Shown: in pieces, positions 16,885 through 26,689 of the stretch
How positions within the stretch are numbered: position 1 is the stretch's first letter
Layout: every line of letters starts with the position of its first letter
Assembly: GCA_035967975.1 (NCBI GenBank)
Contig: JAWQFQ010000019.1
Coordinates: 1 to 64,000 of the forward strand
DNA length: 64,000 bases
Reading direction: 5' to 3'
Origin: Scytonema sp035967975
GTDB lineage: Bacteria > Cyanobacteriota > Cyanobacteriia > Cyanobacteriales > Nostocaceae
Position numbers and translations under genes: made by a program
Notes under the pieces: model-generated
Database searches by the model: none
Seen by the model: the letters and a program-made list of their open reading frames with translations, nothing else
What the model was told of the DNA's origin: nothing

Positions 16885-17277
16885 TCATTTCCAAGGGGAG
16901 GGAATACCGATGACCGACAGTATTTTTGCTATCTGTAGCTTAATCGCGACTCTACCGCAATGGGGACAAGTGACTTTTACTTCCTGTTGTGGTTCCCGCT
17001 GATGCTGAATCAACAAACCTTCTTTGCAATGCCAACACTCACATATAACACGTCCTTCCAGGCTGGTGACATCCAACAGGCGAATATGTTGCTCAAAGAC
17101 TGGTTCCGGTTCTGGGTAATCGTAATCCGAGCGTTCTGACCGGGGACGGGGACGGGGACGAGGGGTTTCTCCTGATTCTGATTGGGTTTGGGGTTCGGGT
17201 TGGGGCTGAGGTTGGGGTTGTGTTGGGAGTTGGGGACGGGGACGGGGACGAATGATTTCTTCCTGGCTCATAATCAA
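16885..17277 (-). CDS. Pro/Arg/Gln-rich protein with C-terminal zinc ribbon
   Basis: The 130-residue protein has a low-complexity N-terminus (PRPRPQLPTQPQPQPQPEP and a second PRPRPRPR block, about 9-47). The C-terminal part carries two paired cysteine motifs, CECWHC (about 79-84) and CPHCGR (about 103-108), which form a zinc ribbon. It diverges from the dynamin-like gene with a 245-bp spacer, so the two may share control. I do not know a named family. The Pro/Arg tail may bind RNA, membranes or partners. Confidence 0.6.
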   Translation of the reverse strand: MIMSQEEIIRPRPRPQLPTQPQPQPQPEPQTQSESGETPRPRPRPRSERSDYDYPEPEPVFEQHIRLLDVTSLEGRVICECWHCKEGLLIQHQREPQQEVKVTCPHCGRVAIKLQIAKILSVIGIPSPWK

Positions 17278-17522
17278 AAACTAGCGTCGCATTTTTAGTA
17301 AATTTTTAGCCTTTCTGATGCTAACAGGTACCTGTTGTAGATAGAAGGAAGGAAAAATCTTTGTTTTCGGAGAATAAGGAACAAATTATAGAAATTGAAG
17401 AACCATTAACTTTAATGGTAAAAAAAACAAAACACAGCGATCGCCCGTGTCGTATATTTCATAATTTACAAAGGGAATGGCTGGGTTTTAGCTAACCGAA
17501 GTGCGAAATATCATGGAAAAAA

Positions 17523-20093
17523 ATGGGAAAGTTTATGAAAAGCGATATGGCAGTAGAGCAATTACGCCGCTATAAAGAGTATGGAGAATCTGTACTCCAG
17601 AGCCTAGAGTTAGTCTTGCAAAACCCACCTCCCAAAGACAGCTGGGTTCCAAGCACTCTTCATGAAAGTATTCTCAGCCTCCAACAGTCCGCAGCAAGAA
17701 CCGTAGAACTAGCTTCCTCCCCAGTCAAAATTGGTATTATGGGAGAATTCAGCAGCGGAAAAACACTTCTTCTAGGAAGTCTCATTGGTTATGCTGATGC
17801 ATTACCTGTCAGTGAAACCCCCACCACAGGTAATGTGACAGCGATTCACCTCGTTCAACAACCGGACTTCCAAACCACGAACATTAGCCAGTTCACTGTT
17901 GAGTATCTTTCTCATGAAGGTGTGAGAGAGTGCTTGCGTTATATGCTAGAGGAAGCCGAACAACGCGCAAAAGCAGCAAATTTACCTCCTACACTACTGA
18001 CTGTCCTAAAAACTTTATCTCCAACAACTCGGGTGGATGAAACGGGTATTCTCAGATGGTGCGAGCACGCATGGAAAGTTCAAAGCTTAGAACTGCGTTC
18101 TCTAATTCGGGAACTGGTAGTTTTTCTTCGTACCTATAGCACATACGGTCAAGAAATCTGTGGCAAAAGCTACAAAATTGATACAACCACAGATCAAAAA
18201 GGGTTGAGACTAGCCGAGCCACCCATGAACATTTTAGAATCAAGGTTTGACGAATTACCAACTGCGCCCCAACCTTGGGAAACCCTGACGCAACCATCAG
18301 CTAAAGACTTGCGGAGTAGCTTCTCCCTGATTCGTCGAATCGATGTCACTGTTGAAGTTTCAAAGCAAATTTGGGATTTGTCTTCTTTACAAGGGACAAA
18401 TGAATTTATTCTCTTAGATTTTCCGGGATTGGGTGCTGCGGATTCTGGTGTGAGAGACGCTTATTTGTCCTTACGGGAACTGCGAGATGTACAAACTATC
18501 CTACTGCTACTCAATGGTAGATATCCCGGTGGCGCAACCGCAGCCAAAATCCGTAGTATGCTAGAACGAGATAAGGGACAAGACTTGAGAGACAGAATTA
18601 TCGTTGGGGTAGGAAGGTTCAACCAACTTCCTTTATCTGGTAGTGATGAACGAGCGATCGCCAACCTTATCGACGAACCACTGCTTTCTGAAGAAACAGT
18701 CCTCGACGAACTCAACATTCTCAAACTCACCATCGCTAGCGCCAACAATTTAACCACCGAGAAAAAGAATATCGTCCTGCTATCCCAACTTTACGGCTTA
18801 ACCAAACTAGCAGAACAATCCTCCCTTGTACAAGTTTGTTCCACAGAATTCTTACCAGAATTAGACAAACCCAACAAACCAGAAGAATTCCAACTGCGGG
18901 AACAATGGCGAGAATTAAGCACAATGCTTCCTTCATCCAGCATCCTCCACAAACAACTCGGTGATTATGCGGAAGACGGTGGTATGAGTCGATTGCGATA
19001 TTTACTCAGAGAACACGTAGCCGTACATGGGATGAAACAACTGGTAGAAGATACGCAAAGAGCCGCTGAAGCTTTGCGGAAAGAACAAACCAGCATGAAA
19101 AATCTTCTCGAAGAAATCCCATCCTATATCCCCGTTGTCGAAAGTCAAGCATTTCTCACCCTGCGAGAAGCGATAGAAAACCTAGTCACCACCTACAGAA
19201 AATTCCAAGAAGACTTAGAAAGACAGCCCATATTGAAAAATCGCAATGGTGTATCAGTCAGCGATGTTGTTAAAGAAGAACTCACCGATAAAATCTTCTT
19301 TGACTGGAGTGAGTGGACATTGCTATTCGACAGAACCAAAGATGGAACCATCTCCCTCACAACAACTGAAAGCTTCTTTGAGGAAGACGAAGTTGACGAC
19401 TCCATCCCTACCAAAAGTGACGATTTTTACACAGCCTTTGTCAACACCATTAGCGAAATGCAAAACTTTGCTCACCAACGCACCACAGAAGCAGTCACCG
19501 ACTTGTTCAGCAAACTATCCACCGATGTTCAACGAGAAAGAAACAACCTCAGCGAAATTTTGCAACAAGAACAAGAACAAAACATCGAAAAACAATTTGG
19601 GAGAAGTCAAGTTCGCCTTTTCAGAAACCTCCTCCGCGCTGTAGACCCCGCAAAAAGATGGCAAAATCTTATTATCCAACACAGCGGACTCGCACAAAGT
19701 GCTGCTCCCATCAACGCCGACATCTTATTTCCCCTCGCACGAAAAGACGAAAAACACCAAAACGGTCAAATCTTCGACTGGAGTCTCGATAAAAAATTCC
19801 CAGTTCCCCCCAGACCATTCAATCACCAAATCGCCGTTTTGAGATTACGCGACGAAATCACCAGCAGCGCGGGACTACACCTCATCCAATACGTCAGCGA
19901 ATTAACCAAACAAGTCAAAACTTCCTTCTCCAGAGCCTTAAAAGAAATAGTAGACAACCTCCAAGAACTTCTCAAATCCAAACACGAACCCTTACTAAGA
20001 TACATCGCCGCAGAAGAACAAACCTCCACCCCCCTCCCCCCCTGGTTAGAAACCCTTTCCCGCATCCCCACAATTTCTTATCCAGAACAGTAA
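17523..20093 (+). CDS. Dynamin-like GTPase (SrfC-like)
   Basis: The 856-residue protein has a clear P-loop GTPase: G1 'GEFSSGKT' at 74-81, a G2 threonine in 'SETPTTGNVT' (97-106), and G3 'DFPGLG' at 299-304. The rest is long helical sequence, as in bacterial dynamin-like proteins. The G4 motif is not canonical. An insertion of about 180 residues separates G2 and G3. Together with the Hsp70-like gene 129 bases downstream it recalls the SrfB/SrfC pairing; that name is from memory and was not searched. A membrane-linked mechanical role is likely. Confidence 0.75.
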   Translation: MGKFMKSDMAVEQLRRYKEYGESVLQSLELVLQNPPPKDSWVPSTLHESILSLQQSAARTVELASSPVKIGIMGEFSSGKTLLLGSLIGYADALPVSETPTTGNVTAIHLVQQPDFQTTNISQFTVEYLSHEGVRECLRYMLEEAEQRAKAANLPPTLLTVLKTLSPTTRVDETGILRWCEHAWKVQSLELRSLIRELVVFLRTYSTYGQEICGKSYKIDTTTDQKGLRLAEPPMNILESRFDELPTAPQPWETLTQPSAKDLRSSFSLIRRIDVTVEVSKQIWDLSSLQGTNEFILLDFPGLGAADSGVRDAYLSLRELRDVQTILLLLNGRYPGGATAAKIRSMLERDKGQDLRDRIIVGVGRFNQLPLSGSDERAIANLIDEPLLSEETVLDELNILKLTIASANNLTTEKKNIVLLSQLYGLTKLAEQSSLVQVCSTEFLPELDKPNKPEEFQLREQWRELSTMLPSSSILHKQLGDYAEDGGMSRLRYLLREHVAVHGMKQLVEDTQRAAEALRKEQTSMKNLLEEIPSYIPVVESQAFLTLREAIENLVTTYRKFQEDLERQPILKNRNGVSVSDVVKEELTDKIFFDWSEWTLLFDRTKDGTISLTTTESFFEEDEVDDSIPTKSDDFYTAFVNTISEMQNFAHQRTTEAVTDLFSKLSTDVQRERNNLSEILQQEQEQNIEKQFGRSQVRLFRNLLRAVDPAKRWQNLIIQHSGLAQSAAPINADILFPLARKDEKHQNGQIFDWSLDKKFPVPPRPFNHQIAVLRLRDEITSSAGLHLIQYVSELTKQVKTSFSRALKEIVDNLQELLKSKHEPLLRYIAAEEQTSTPLPPWLETLSRIPTISYPEQ

Positions 20094-20221
20094 GCACTTC
20101 AGCTCTTCTTCTTTCTTTGTGTCCTTCGCGTCTTCGCGGTTCATTAAAAAAGTAATCTCGGATAAGAAAAGGAGCAATAAAACACACAACAACACCCACC
20201 CCACACCCTAATTAATGAACA
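20094..20221. repeat. Spacer with dispersed TCTTCGCGGTTCATT repeat
   Basis: The 128-bp gap between the dynamin-like and Hsp70-like genes contains TTGTGTCCTTCGCGTCTTC and GCGGTTCATT. This is the same element found inside bchH at 9515-9570 and, in reduced form, at about 30040-30062. It does not look like a terminator, so read-through is plausible. Confidence 0.5.
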
Positions 20222-23200
20222 ATGCCAGTTAAAATCGAATTATTAAACCGCTATCAACTGCGAGTCAAAGACGATCGCCTGTTGCTTCTACCAGTTATTG
20301 AAATTCAACCAACTGACTTTGTTAATCTTCCTTACATCTCCCGGATTGATATTTCCGTCAGTGGAACTCCAGAAGAATTAGCTTCTCAAATACAATCTGC
20401 TTATAAAAGTGTCAACTTTACAACTAATAAACTCCTCAGACTCTCAACACCACAGCGGTTAAAGCAATCCGATTGTCGGTGGGAGGAACCTTTACCACAA
20501 GGGGTAAACTGCACTTTACAGGTGAGTGTGGAGTACTTTAGTTCTGATGAAGTTGGTAACCCGAACCTACAAGCAGTTCAAACGTCGATCGCAGAATGCA
20601 AAATCTGGACTTACGCAGCAAAAGAGGATATAGTCACCCAAATGTCTGTCAGAGATACACCACAATTCCCACAACTCCCCGTTCCTTTTTTTAAACCGGA
20701 ACCCGTTATTGAAAATCAGAAGCCAGAATTGACTTACCCTGGTTGGTTTGCGATTGATTTTGGTACGTCGAATTCTACAGTCACTCTCTATGACCCGAAA
20801 GTCATCGTCACTCCCGATGGTTTACCCACAGAACAGGAGGGACGCTTGCGCTCACGGATGGCGGTATGGTTAAATCAATGTCCTGTGGATGATGTACCCG
20901 GTATCAGTCGGGATGCTTGGGATTTAGAATGGCAAAAGTTTTTAAATGAACTGTGTCAGGATTTGAAAGATGTTAATCCTGCAAATCGTCAGTCTTTAGG
21001 AGACCAACTCTTTCGGGGTGTGAATAGTACTGATTTACTGGAGACTATCCGCCAGATTGAAATTGGTTTGAGTAAACGCTTGGGTTGGTTCCGTCGCGCT
21101 GCTAGCAAAAGGTTGAATCAGATATATCACGAAGTTTTTCGCGTTCCTCCTTTAGAGTGGCAAAGTTTGATATCTGTAGAATTGGATAAAGACCGTCGTT
21201 TGAGTGAAATTCCCAGTGAGTTAGAAGTTGTCAATCTGGAACCTTCTTTACCTAAGGATGCACCAGGAAAGGTTAAGGTGATGTTGGGGGAACAAGCTCG
21301 ACAACACAGATTGGATGCGATCGCCAATGGTGATGACATTGAAGGACAGTTCCTCCACTCACCCAAGCGTTATTTTGGTCAAGAACGCGCTTTCAAAATT
21401 TCGTTGAATGGGAAGGAAGACACGATTGAAGTCAACAAACTCCTACAAGCAGCTTATTCTCAACTGATAGAACTCACAGAGAAGTATCGCCAACGTTACC
21501 CTGGGAAATGTTCGGAAGGAAAATTTTACCGTGCTGTGGTGACTTACCCCACCATTGCTTCTCCCTTTGTCCGTCGAGAAATTGAGAGCTTGGTGGGACA
21601 ACTGGGGATCGAAGATGTGCAAATGGCTTATGATGAAGCCGTGTCTGTGGCTTTGTTTTTTCTCTGGCGGGAGTTTGGCGGTGATTTAAATGTGGGGATT
21701 GAGTCTTTCAAAACCCGGTGTCGATACGATGGAGACAAATGGTGGCAAAATGTTCTTGTATTAGACATTGGTGGGGGAACAACTGACTTGGCGCTGATTC
21801 GTCTCACCTTGGAAGAAATTAACCCGTTTGAACCGGGAGAAGATAGAGGGGATGGCGGACGTTACTATAAATTAACTCCTAAACTTTTGGGTTCTTCCGG
21901 TCATTTACAGTTGGGGGGTGAATTGATTACCCTGCGGTTGTTCTTGCTTTTGAAAGCTGCGATCGCAGATTGTTTGCTCACAGCAGTGACGGAAGAACGC
22001 TTAGCCAAAGATGCTTTGAAAGTCCAACCAGAGGAATTGAGCGATTATTTCCTCAGTGATGGGAAGTTTCAACCTGGTAGTTTATTGGGTTACGTTGATA
22101 GAGAAATTCGCGAAGGCGATGCTTACAAAGATGCATTAAATGCTGCTGAAAAAGTTTTACCGACCCGTTGGAAATATTCGTCTGCTCGCGCTCAAGCCTT
22201 TTACACTTTGTGGGAACAAGCGGAAATTGCCAAGATTACATTAGGACAAAAACGAGAAGATGGTCATGAACCTATTTTTGTTCTTGACGGTCAGAAAATT
22301 TCCGAATTGCTGCAACAAAATGACATTCAATTACCCAGTAAAGTTGTGGATAGTCTGAGTGTCACGATTACCGTCGAACAATTTGAAAGGGCGATATCTC
22401 CCGTCATTAAAGAAGCCATTGGAATCGCCCAAGGGTTGATAGAAAATGCTTTAGGAAGCAAGTCTTCTGATAAGAAGAAGGAGCAAGTTGATTGGTTAAT
22501 TTTATCAGGAAAAACTTGTAACCTGGAACTTGTGGAACGAGAATTATACCGGGTCTTTAGTAAGTCTGACTACTTTGTTTGGAATGAAGAAAGAGTCACC
22601 TTTGAACCTGAATACACAAAACTGGCTACCTCTGCGGGAGCTTGCTTTGCTGAAAAACTCAGACAATTGGGCTTTGCTCCTAAAGAATCCAAAGAATTGC
22701 TGAAAAGAGGAGCCAATCAACTTTATATTGATGTTAAGAATCTATTTTATTTCTTACCATGCTCTTTTAAAAGAGAAGTGATTGGTGGAAATTTAGACCC
22801 TATTTTCCAAGCAGGTCAAGAACTTTATCAACTCCAAGCCAATGATGCAATGGCAAAATATCGCAGCAATTGGCAAGGTATGCAGTTGACAAATAATATT
22901 ATCCGTCAAGACTTTGAGAATATCAAGCCCCAACTTTGGGGGAGTTACAACGGGGACGCATTGAGAAAGAACTTGGACATGAGTGAGGAAGATTTTAAAA
23001 ACCTCATCAAAGTTCAGTTTGAAATTAATCAAAAACTAGATATTGACTTACTGCTTTGTCAAGGACCTCCTCATTACGTCATTCCTGTCAATGTTCCCTG
23101 TCTTGATGCTGCAAAATCTGTAGGAGTCGCAGCAGTGATTTCTGAGGATAACAAAGTGGTTTGTGATATTGCTGTGAATGTGGCTGAATCTGCAAATGCT

Positions 23201-23623
23201 TTAAAAACAGATGCTCATACTGTATTGTTTAGTAGTGAGAAAGATTACAGCAAAAATGTAAGAGTTTTTCGCTATAATGATGGCGTTGTCAAACCACAAG
23301 GACGAGGATTAATTACCGAATTACCTCCATTTCCTTCGAGTAGAAAACACACTTTCTACTTCCAATTTCGTAACCCTCAATCGAATAAATGGGAATTGAT
23401 TGGACAATTACCGGAACCAGAAGTAAAAACTGAGTATCCCTGTCGGTATTATGTTTCTATGAATGAGAAGGGAATTGTGAGAGTGCATGCTTTTGAAGTT
23501 CCTTATTGGACATCAACAAATCCAGAGTCTCTTAAGGAAGAAGGATGTGTTTTTAGAGACGCTCTCCAAGCACAACCTAATGATGTTAAAGCAGAACGCG
23601 ACCCATTTTCGGGAGAACATTAA
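20222..23623 (+). CDS. Large Hsp70-like actin-fold ATPase (SrfB-like)
   Basis: The 1133-residue protein has an unusual N-terminal region of about 170 residues, then the actin-fold nucleotide site: phosphate-1 'IDFGTSNST' (178-186) and phosphate-2 'LDIGGGTTD' (514-522). A likely adenosine motif is 'WLILSGKTCNLE' near 760. The C-terminal 330 residues replace the usual peptide-binding domain and are beta-rich. It is much larger than DnaK (about 640). I place it with SrfB-type 'virulence factor' ATPases from the domain layout and the dynamin neighbour. A chaperone-like role on the GTPase is an inference. Confidence 0.75.
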   Translation: MPVKIELLNRYQLRVKDDRLLLLPVIEIQPTDFVNLPYISRIDISVSGTPEELASQIQSAYKSVNFTTNKLLRLSTPQRLKQSDCRWEEPLPQGVNCTLQVSVEYFSSDEVGNPNLQAVQTSIAECKIWTYAAKEDIVTQMSVRDTPQFPQLPVPFFKPEPVIENQKPELTYPGWFAIDFGTSNSTVTLYDPKVIVTPDGLPTEQEGRLRSRMAVWLNQCPVDDVPGISRDAWDLEWQKFLNELCQDLKDVNPANRQSLGDQLFRGVNSTDLLETIRQIEIGLSKRLGWFRRAASKRLNQIYHEVFRVPPLEWQSLISVELDKDRRLSEIPSELEVVNLEPSLPKDAPGKVKVMLGEQARQHRLDAIANGDDIEGQFLHSPKRYFGQERAFKISLNGKEDTIEVNKLLQAAYSQLIELTEKYRQRYPGKCSEGKFYRAVVTYPTIASPFVRREIESLVGQLGIEDVQMAYDEAVSVALFFLWREFGGDLNVGIESFKTRCRYDGDKWWQNVLVLDIGGGTTDLALIRLTLEEINPFEPGEDRGDGGRYYKLTPKLLGSSGHLQLGGELITLRLFLLLKAAIADCLLTAVTEERLAKDALKVQPEELSDYFLSDGKFQPGSLLGYVDREIREGDAYKDALNAAEKVLPTRWKYSSARAQAFYTLWEQAEIAKITLGQKREDGHEPIFVLDGQKISELLQQNDIQLPSKVVDSLSVTITVEQFERAISPVIKEAIGIAQGLIENALGSKSSDKKKEQVDWLILSGKTCNLELVERELYRVFSKSDYFVWNEERVTFEPEYTKLATSAGACFAEKLRQLGFAPKESKELLKRGANQLYIDVKNLFYFLPCSFKREVIGGNLDPIFQAGQELYQLQANDAMAKYRSNWQGMQLTNNIIRQDFENIKPQLWGSYNGDALRKNLDMSEEDFKNLIKVQFEINQKLDIDLLLCQGPPHYVIPVNVPCLDAAKSVGVAAVISEDNKVVCDIAVNVAESANALKTDAHTVLFSSEKDYSKNVRVFRYNDGVVKPQGRGLITELPPFPSSRKHTFYFQFRNPQSNKWELIGQLPEPEVKTEYPCRYYVSMNEKGIVRVHAFEVPYWTSTNPESLKEEGCVFRDALQAQPNDVKAERDPFSGEH

Positions 23624-23625
23624 TG

Positions 23626-23741
23626 AGGGTGTGGGGGTGTAAGGGTGTGGGGGTGTAGGTGAAGAAGAAAAAGGACAATACCTTGGTAGAAATTGAAAAT
23701 ATCCCCTACCCCCTTACACCCCTACCCCCTTACACCCCTAA
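23626..23741. repeat. Inverted GGGTGTG/CACCCCTA tandem tracts
   Basis: Repeats of GGGTGTGGGGGTGTA (23626-23659) face CTTACACCCCTACCCC repeats (23703-23741). Transcribed, they can form a strong stem of about 30 base pairs with a 45-base loop. It lies inside the putative operon and ends about 17 bases before the next start codon, so it may stabilise or attenuate the messenger. Confidence 0.75.
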
Positions 23742-23757
23742 TAAAACCGGAGATATT

Positions 23758-24999
23758 ATGCAGCACTTGAGCAAGTTATTGGAAGTAGAAAATTCAAATT
23801 TGGCTTGGGTATTGCGGTTGGGGTTGTGTGGACTGCGATCGCAATTACAAGAAGCTTTAAATACGGCTAGCCATGATTCGGGAAGGATTGTTTGTGAAGA
23901 ATTTTTGAAGGAGTTGGATGTCCTTTTGCAATCAGTCTCTACACCGGAGTCCGTTAGTGATAAAAATATTCTACCTGTAGAGGATAGTTCTTCTTGGGAG
24001 GATGTTTTAGAACCAGTTGTATCAAGTTCGTCTGAGTTACACAATTCTGACCTGACTCCAATAGAAAGTAGTGGAATTGGGCTGGAGTTTCCAGAAGTGG
24101 TAGTTCCTGGTGATGTTATGGGTGAGTTGAAACTGAAACCCATTGCTGAGACTTTGGTGTGCGATCGCGAATTATCGAACTACATTGGTCAATATCACTT
24201 CCATAGTACCAATGATGCGGATTTATGGAACGAGATACAACTTCTGCTATTGCGAGTTCCTGAAAAAATGGCGCATGGATGGCGAGAACATATTACAAAA
24301 GCAGTGAGTCAAATAGGTGCTGTGGAAAACCAAGTACTACACTTGTCACTTCCTTTTGTTCGCAATGAGTGTGTTTACCCTGGGTTGACAGGAGGGGTCA
24401 ATGCGACGGGATTGTGGTTGTCAGACCAAGTTGGTTTTGATTCCCGTTTGATGGTGAAAATGCATGGGGAGGAAATAAATATTTTAGCTGGGGTAGTCTC
24501 GACTTGTCTCAAATTGATGGAAATAGACCCCTGTTTGCACCATGCTTTGAAAAGTGTGGATAGATTTGGTGTGAGGTCGTTAAATTCAGAATCGGAAAAG
24601 TCTAAATATATAACTGCACTTTTAGATCGTTTTCAAAGAGTACAAGCAAGTGCTGATGGTGAGGACCCCACACTAGCATTGCGTGCGAGGCTAGATTTAG
24701 ATGAGGCGATTCATTCATTGGTTTATTTACCCTGTGCTGACCGCTACTCCTGGTGGGGTAAACTGCAACAAGAGGCGAGACGTACTCTTGATTCAGTGGT
24801 AGAGATGGCGCGTCATGGGGGTTATTCGGTACAGATTCGTCCTTTGTGGGGAATCTATGCGGATGTCTTCAATTGGTCGAAGGATGATTTGCAATTGGAT
24901 ATTGGTGGTGTGCGGGGGGAGGTGTCTGCTTGTTTGCGGGTTTATGCAAAGATAAATGATGAGGTGCTTTCGGGGCGGGTGCTTTTTCGTTCTTCTTAA
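23758..24999 (+). CDS. Uncharacterised partner of the dynamin/Hsp70 cluster
   Basis: I choose ATG 23758 because CCGGAG lies five bases upstream and the earlier frame from 23659 is translated repeat DNA. The 413-residue protein begins 'MQHLSKLLEVENSNLAWVLR'. It has an acidic, low-complexity linker (about residues 60-120) and a folded C-terminal part with 'VRNECVYPGLTGGVNATGLW' and many conserved-looking Trp and His. No motif I know is present. Its place after the two NTPases suggests a third subunit; SrfA is the natural comparison but was not tested. Confidence 0.6.
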   Translation: MQHLSKLLEVENSNLAWVLRLGLCGLRSQLQEALNTASHDSGRIVCEEFLKELDVLLQSVSTPESVSDKNILPVEDSSSWEDVLEPVVSSSSELHNSDLTPIESSGIGLEFPEVVVPGDVMGELKLKPIAETLVCDRELSNYIGQYHFHSTNDADLWNEIQLLLLRVPEKMAHGWREHITKAVSQIGAVENQVLHLSLPFVRNECVYPGLTGGVNATGLWLSDQVGFDSRLMVKMHGEEINILAGVVSTCLKLMEIDPCLHHALKSVDRFGVRSLNSESEKSKYITALLDRFQRVQASADGEDPTLALRARLDLDEAIHSLVYLPCADRYSWWGKLQQEARRTLDSVVEMARHGGYSVQIRPLWGIYADVFNWSKDDLQLDIGGVRGEVSACLRVYAKINDEVLSGRVLFRSS

Positions 25000-25380
25000 C
25001 TTTTGAATATGGCGGTTTTTGATTGAGTGCAGTATATATTTGAATTAATAAACCGCAGATGAACGCAGATGAACGCAGATAAATTAGATATCTTTAGAAA
25101 TTTGATTTACGATTGTTGGTTACCAGAATAAAAAGAAACTGTAAGCGGTAAAATCGTTTTGAATTTAAGAGGATGTTTGAAAAGTGGTTGGCTGTGATTT
25201 TAGGCACTTAATGATCCCCCCTAGCCCCCCTTAAAAAGGGGGGAAAATACTCTCAAAGTCCCCCTTTTCAAGGGGGATTTAGGGGGATCTTGAATATGAT
25301 TGCTTTAAAGCCTCTTTGAAGAAGTATTAAGCTGTTTTTTACAACCCATTGTCGATGCAATACTGCTTGGTTAACAATAA
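25000..25380. other. Spacer with MITE copy and ACCGCAGATGAACGCAG repeat
   Basis: It contains AACCGCAGATGAACGCAGA in two partial tandem units (25050-25082), a repeat also found at about 27250 and 48316, followed by the MITE copy at 25168-25315. No gene is seen. Confidence 0.6.
25168..25315. mobile_element. MITE-like element, copy 2 (right end decayed)
   Basis: The left end AGAGGATGTTTGAAAAGT and the inner C/G tracts match the copies at 14050 and 31834. The right end has changed to GCTTTAAAGCCTCTTT, with about 18 bases missing. It is an older or disabled copy. Confidence 0.8.
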
Positions 25381-25905
25381 ATGACTAACTTCGCCCTACC
25401 AGAAGCTATCCAAAATATTTTAGAAACACATCATGAGCCAGATACTGTTTTCACCGCTTTGCTTCCTGTGCTGGGGGAAGTACTTAAGTGCGATCGCTGT
25501 TTCCTCTACCTAAGGAACCCTCAAACCAAAGTTGCCAAAATAGCTTATTGTTGGCGGCGAAACCAAGACATTCCAGAAGTTTTAGACTCCGATTGGTATT
25601 CAGAACGAGCATCTTTAGCAGAAGAAGACCCCCTATTCGCCGCTGCTTTACGAACTGACCCTTCCGTATACGTAGAAGATGTAGAAACCGCTAGTCCAGA
25701 AGTTGTCAACAGGGAATTTGAGCTTAACAATTTTGGACACCGCGCCCTCATTCACTCCCATCTTATTTGGAATGGTCAACTTTGGGGAATTTTGCAGCCC
25801 TGTGTCTTTGGGAGAAAACGAGTGTGGTCTGAGTTTGACCGTGCAGTTGTTACCCAACTCGAAACTAGATTAGCACCCCTAGCGGCTGCTTACAGCCAAT
25901 TTTAG
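25381..25905 (+). CDS. GAF-domain protein
   Basis: The 174-residue protein is a single GAF domain: 'LEVLPVLGE'-like helix region in 'TALLPVLGEVLKCDRCFLYL', then 'SVYVEDVE' and 'GILQPCVFGRKRVWSEFDRA'. GAF domains bind small ligands or chromophores. The usual bilin-binding Cys-His pair of phytochromes is not evident. No output domain is attached, so it may act as a stand-alone sensor or partner. Confidence 0.75.
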   Translation: MTNFALPEAIQNILETHHEPDTVFTALLPVLGEVLKCDRCFLYLRNPQTKVAKIAYCWRRNQDIPEVLDSDWYSERASLAEEDPLFAAALRTDPSVYVEDVETASPEVVNREFELNNFGHRALIHSHLIWNGQLWGILQPCVFGRKRVWSEFDRAVVTQLETRLAPLAAAYSQF

Positions 25906-25958
25906 TCAGGTGATTTTAGACCCAATTGGCGATTTAAGCGTCTTACTGAGGAGCTAAA

Positions 25959-26486
25959 ATGAAAAGTCAATTTAAAGAGATTTTCCAAAAAACAACATTT
26001 GGATTTAAAGAAGAAACTGGTCATTGGCAAATAGATATTGGTGTAGCAGATGACCAATCTGTAGCTTCTTTAAATAATTATGTTATCGAGCTAGTTAAAA
26101 TCTTTTTGTTAGCTTTTCAGAAATTGTGCAGACCTGTAGAGGTTTACTATGATACTATGACTGTTAATGCAAATGGAAAAACCGAACAAGTAGAAGAAGG
26201 ACAAGTAAGACTTGTTGAAGGAAAAAGTCACGCTCAACTTTTGCAAGAGCTAAAACTATCCCTAAAAAATCCTGAAAAATCTTTCTTTACTACAATCTTT
26301 ATTGATTGTGACTTATATGTGTTTGTCATAAATCCAGAAGATACATTAAATGAAGATATAACAAACCAAGTTTGGATACCAAGAGTAGCTAGATTTTATT
26401 TTGGCTTTGTGATGGAACCATTAGAAGATGAGGAAGCTTACTCTTGTCGATGGCTGATTAACTCAAAAGTGATAGAACCCATATAG
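25959..26486 (+). CDS. Uncharacterised 175-residue protein
   Basis: AGGAGCTAAA directly before the ATG is a good ribosome site. The protein has alternating strands and helices ('TGHWQIDIGVADDQSVASLN', 'SFFTTIFIDCDLYVFVINP') and no motif that I recognise. It lies 53 bases after the GAF gene and may share its transcript. The last 49 bases overlap the 3' end of the DUF1902 gene on the other strand. Confidence 0.6.
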   Translation: MKSQFKEIFQKTTFGFKEETGHWQIDIGVADDQSVASLNNYVIELVKIFLLAFQKLCRPVEVYYDTMTVNANGKTEQVEEGQVRLVEGKSHAQLLQELKLSLKNPEKSFFTTIFIDCDLYVFVINPEDTLNEDITNQVWIPRVARFYFGFVMEPLEDEEAYSCRWLINSKVIEPI

Positions 26487-26668
26487 TCAGAAGGCACAAT
26501 AGAGTTGAGAAGAAGGAGTTCTGGAATCATTTCTCGAAGCTTTTGCGTTAAAATTTCTATCGTAGAAGCTTCTGTTGCTAATCCAGACACATCCTCGCTA
26601 GTTGCAACCCAGACTTCTGCATCTGAATCCCAAAAAGCTTGAACTTTAAATGTAGTTTGTGTCATCAT
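26438..26668 (-). CDS. DUF1902 family protein (HicB-like fold)
   Basis: The 76-residue protein reads 'VQAFWDSDAEVWVATSEDVS' then 'GLATEASTIEILTQKLREMI', a close match to DUF1902. This family has the same small fold as HicB antitoxins and often lies in toxin-antitoxin neighbourhoods. It overlaps the 3' end of the convergent gene. No toxin partner remains next to it, only the Uma2 scrap upstream. Confidence 0.75.
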   Translation of the reverse strand: MMTQTTFKVQAFWDSDAEVWVATSEDVSGLATEASTIEILTQKLREMIPELLLLNSIVPSDYMGSITFELISHRQE

Positions 26669-26689
26669 TAAGAGTTTACCAGGATATTT

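Noticed and set aside
23659..23757. Upstream extension of the third gene of the dynamin cluster
   Set aside because: It would encode repeat-derived sequence (PYPLTPLPPYTP), while a good ribosome site precedes ATG 23758.
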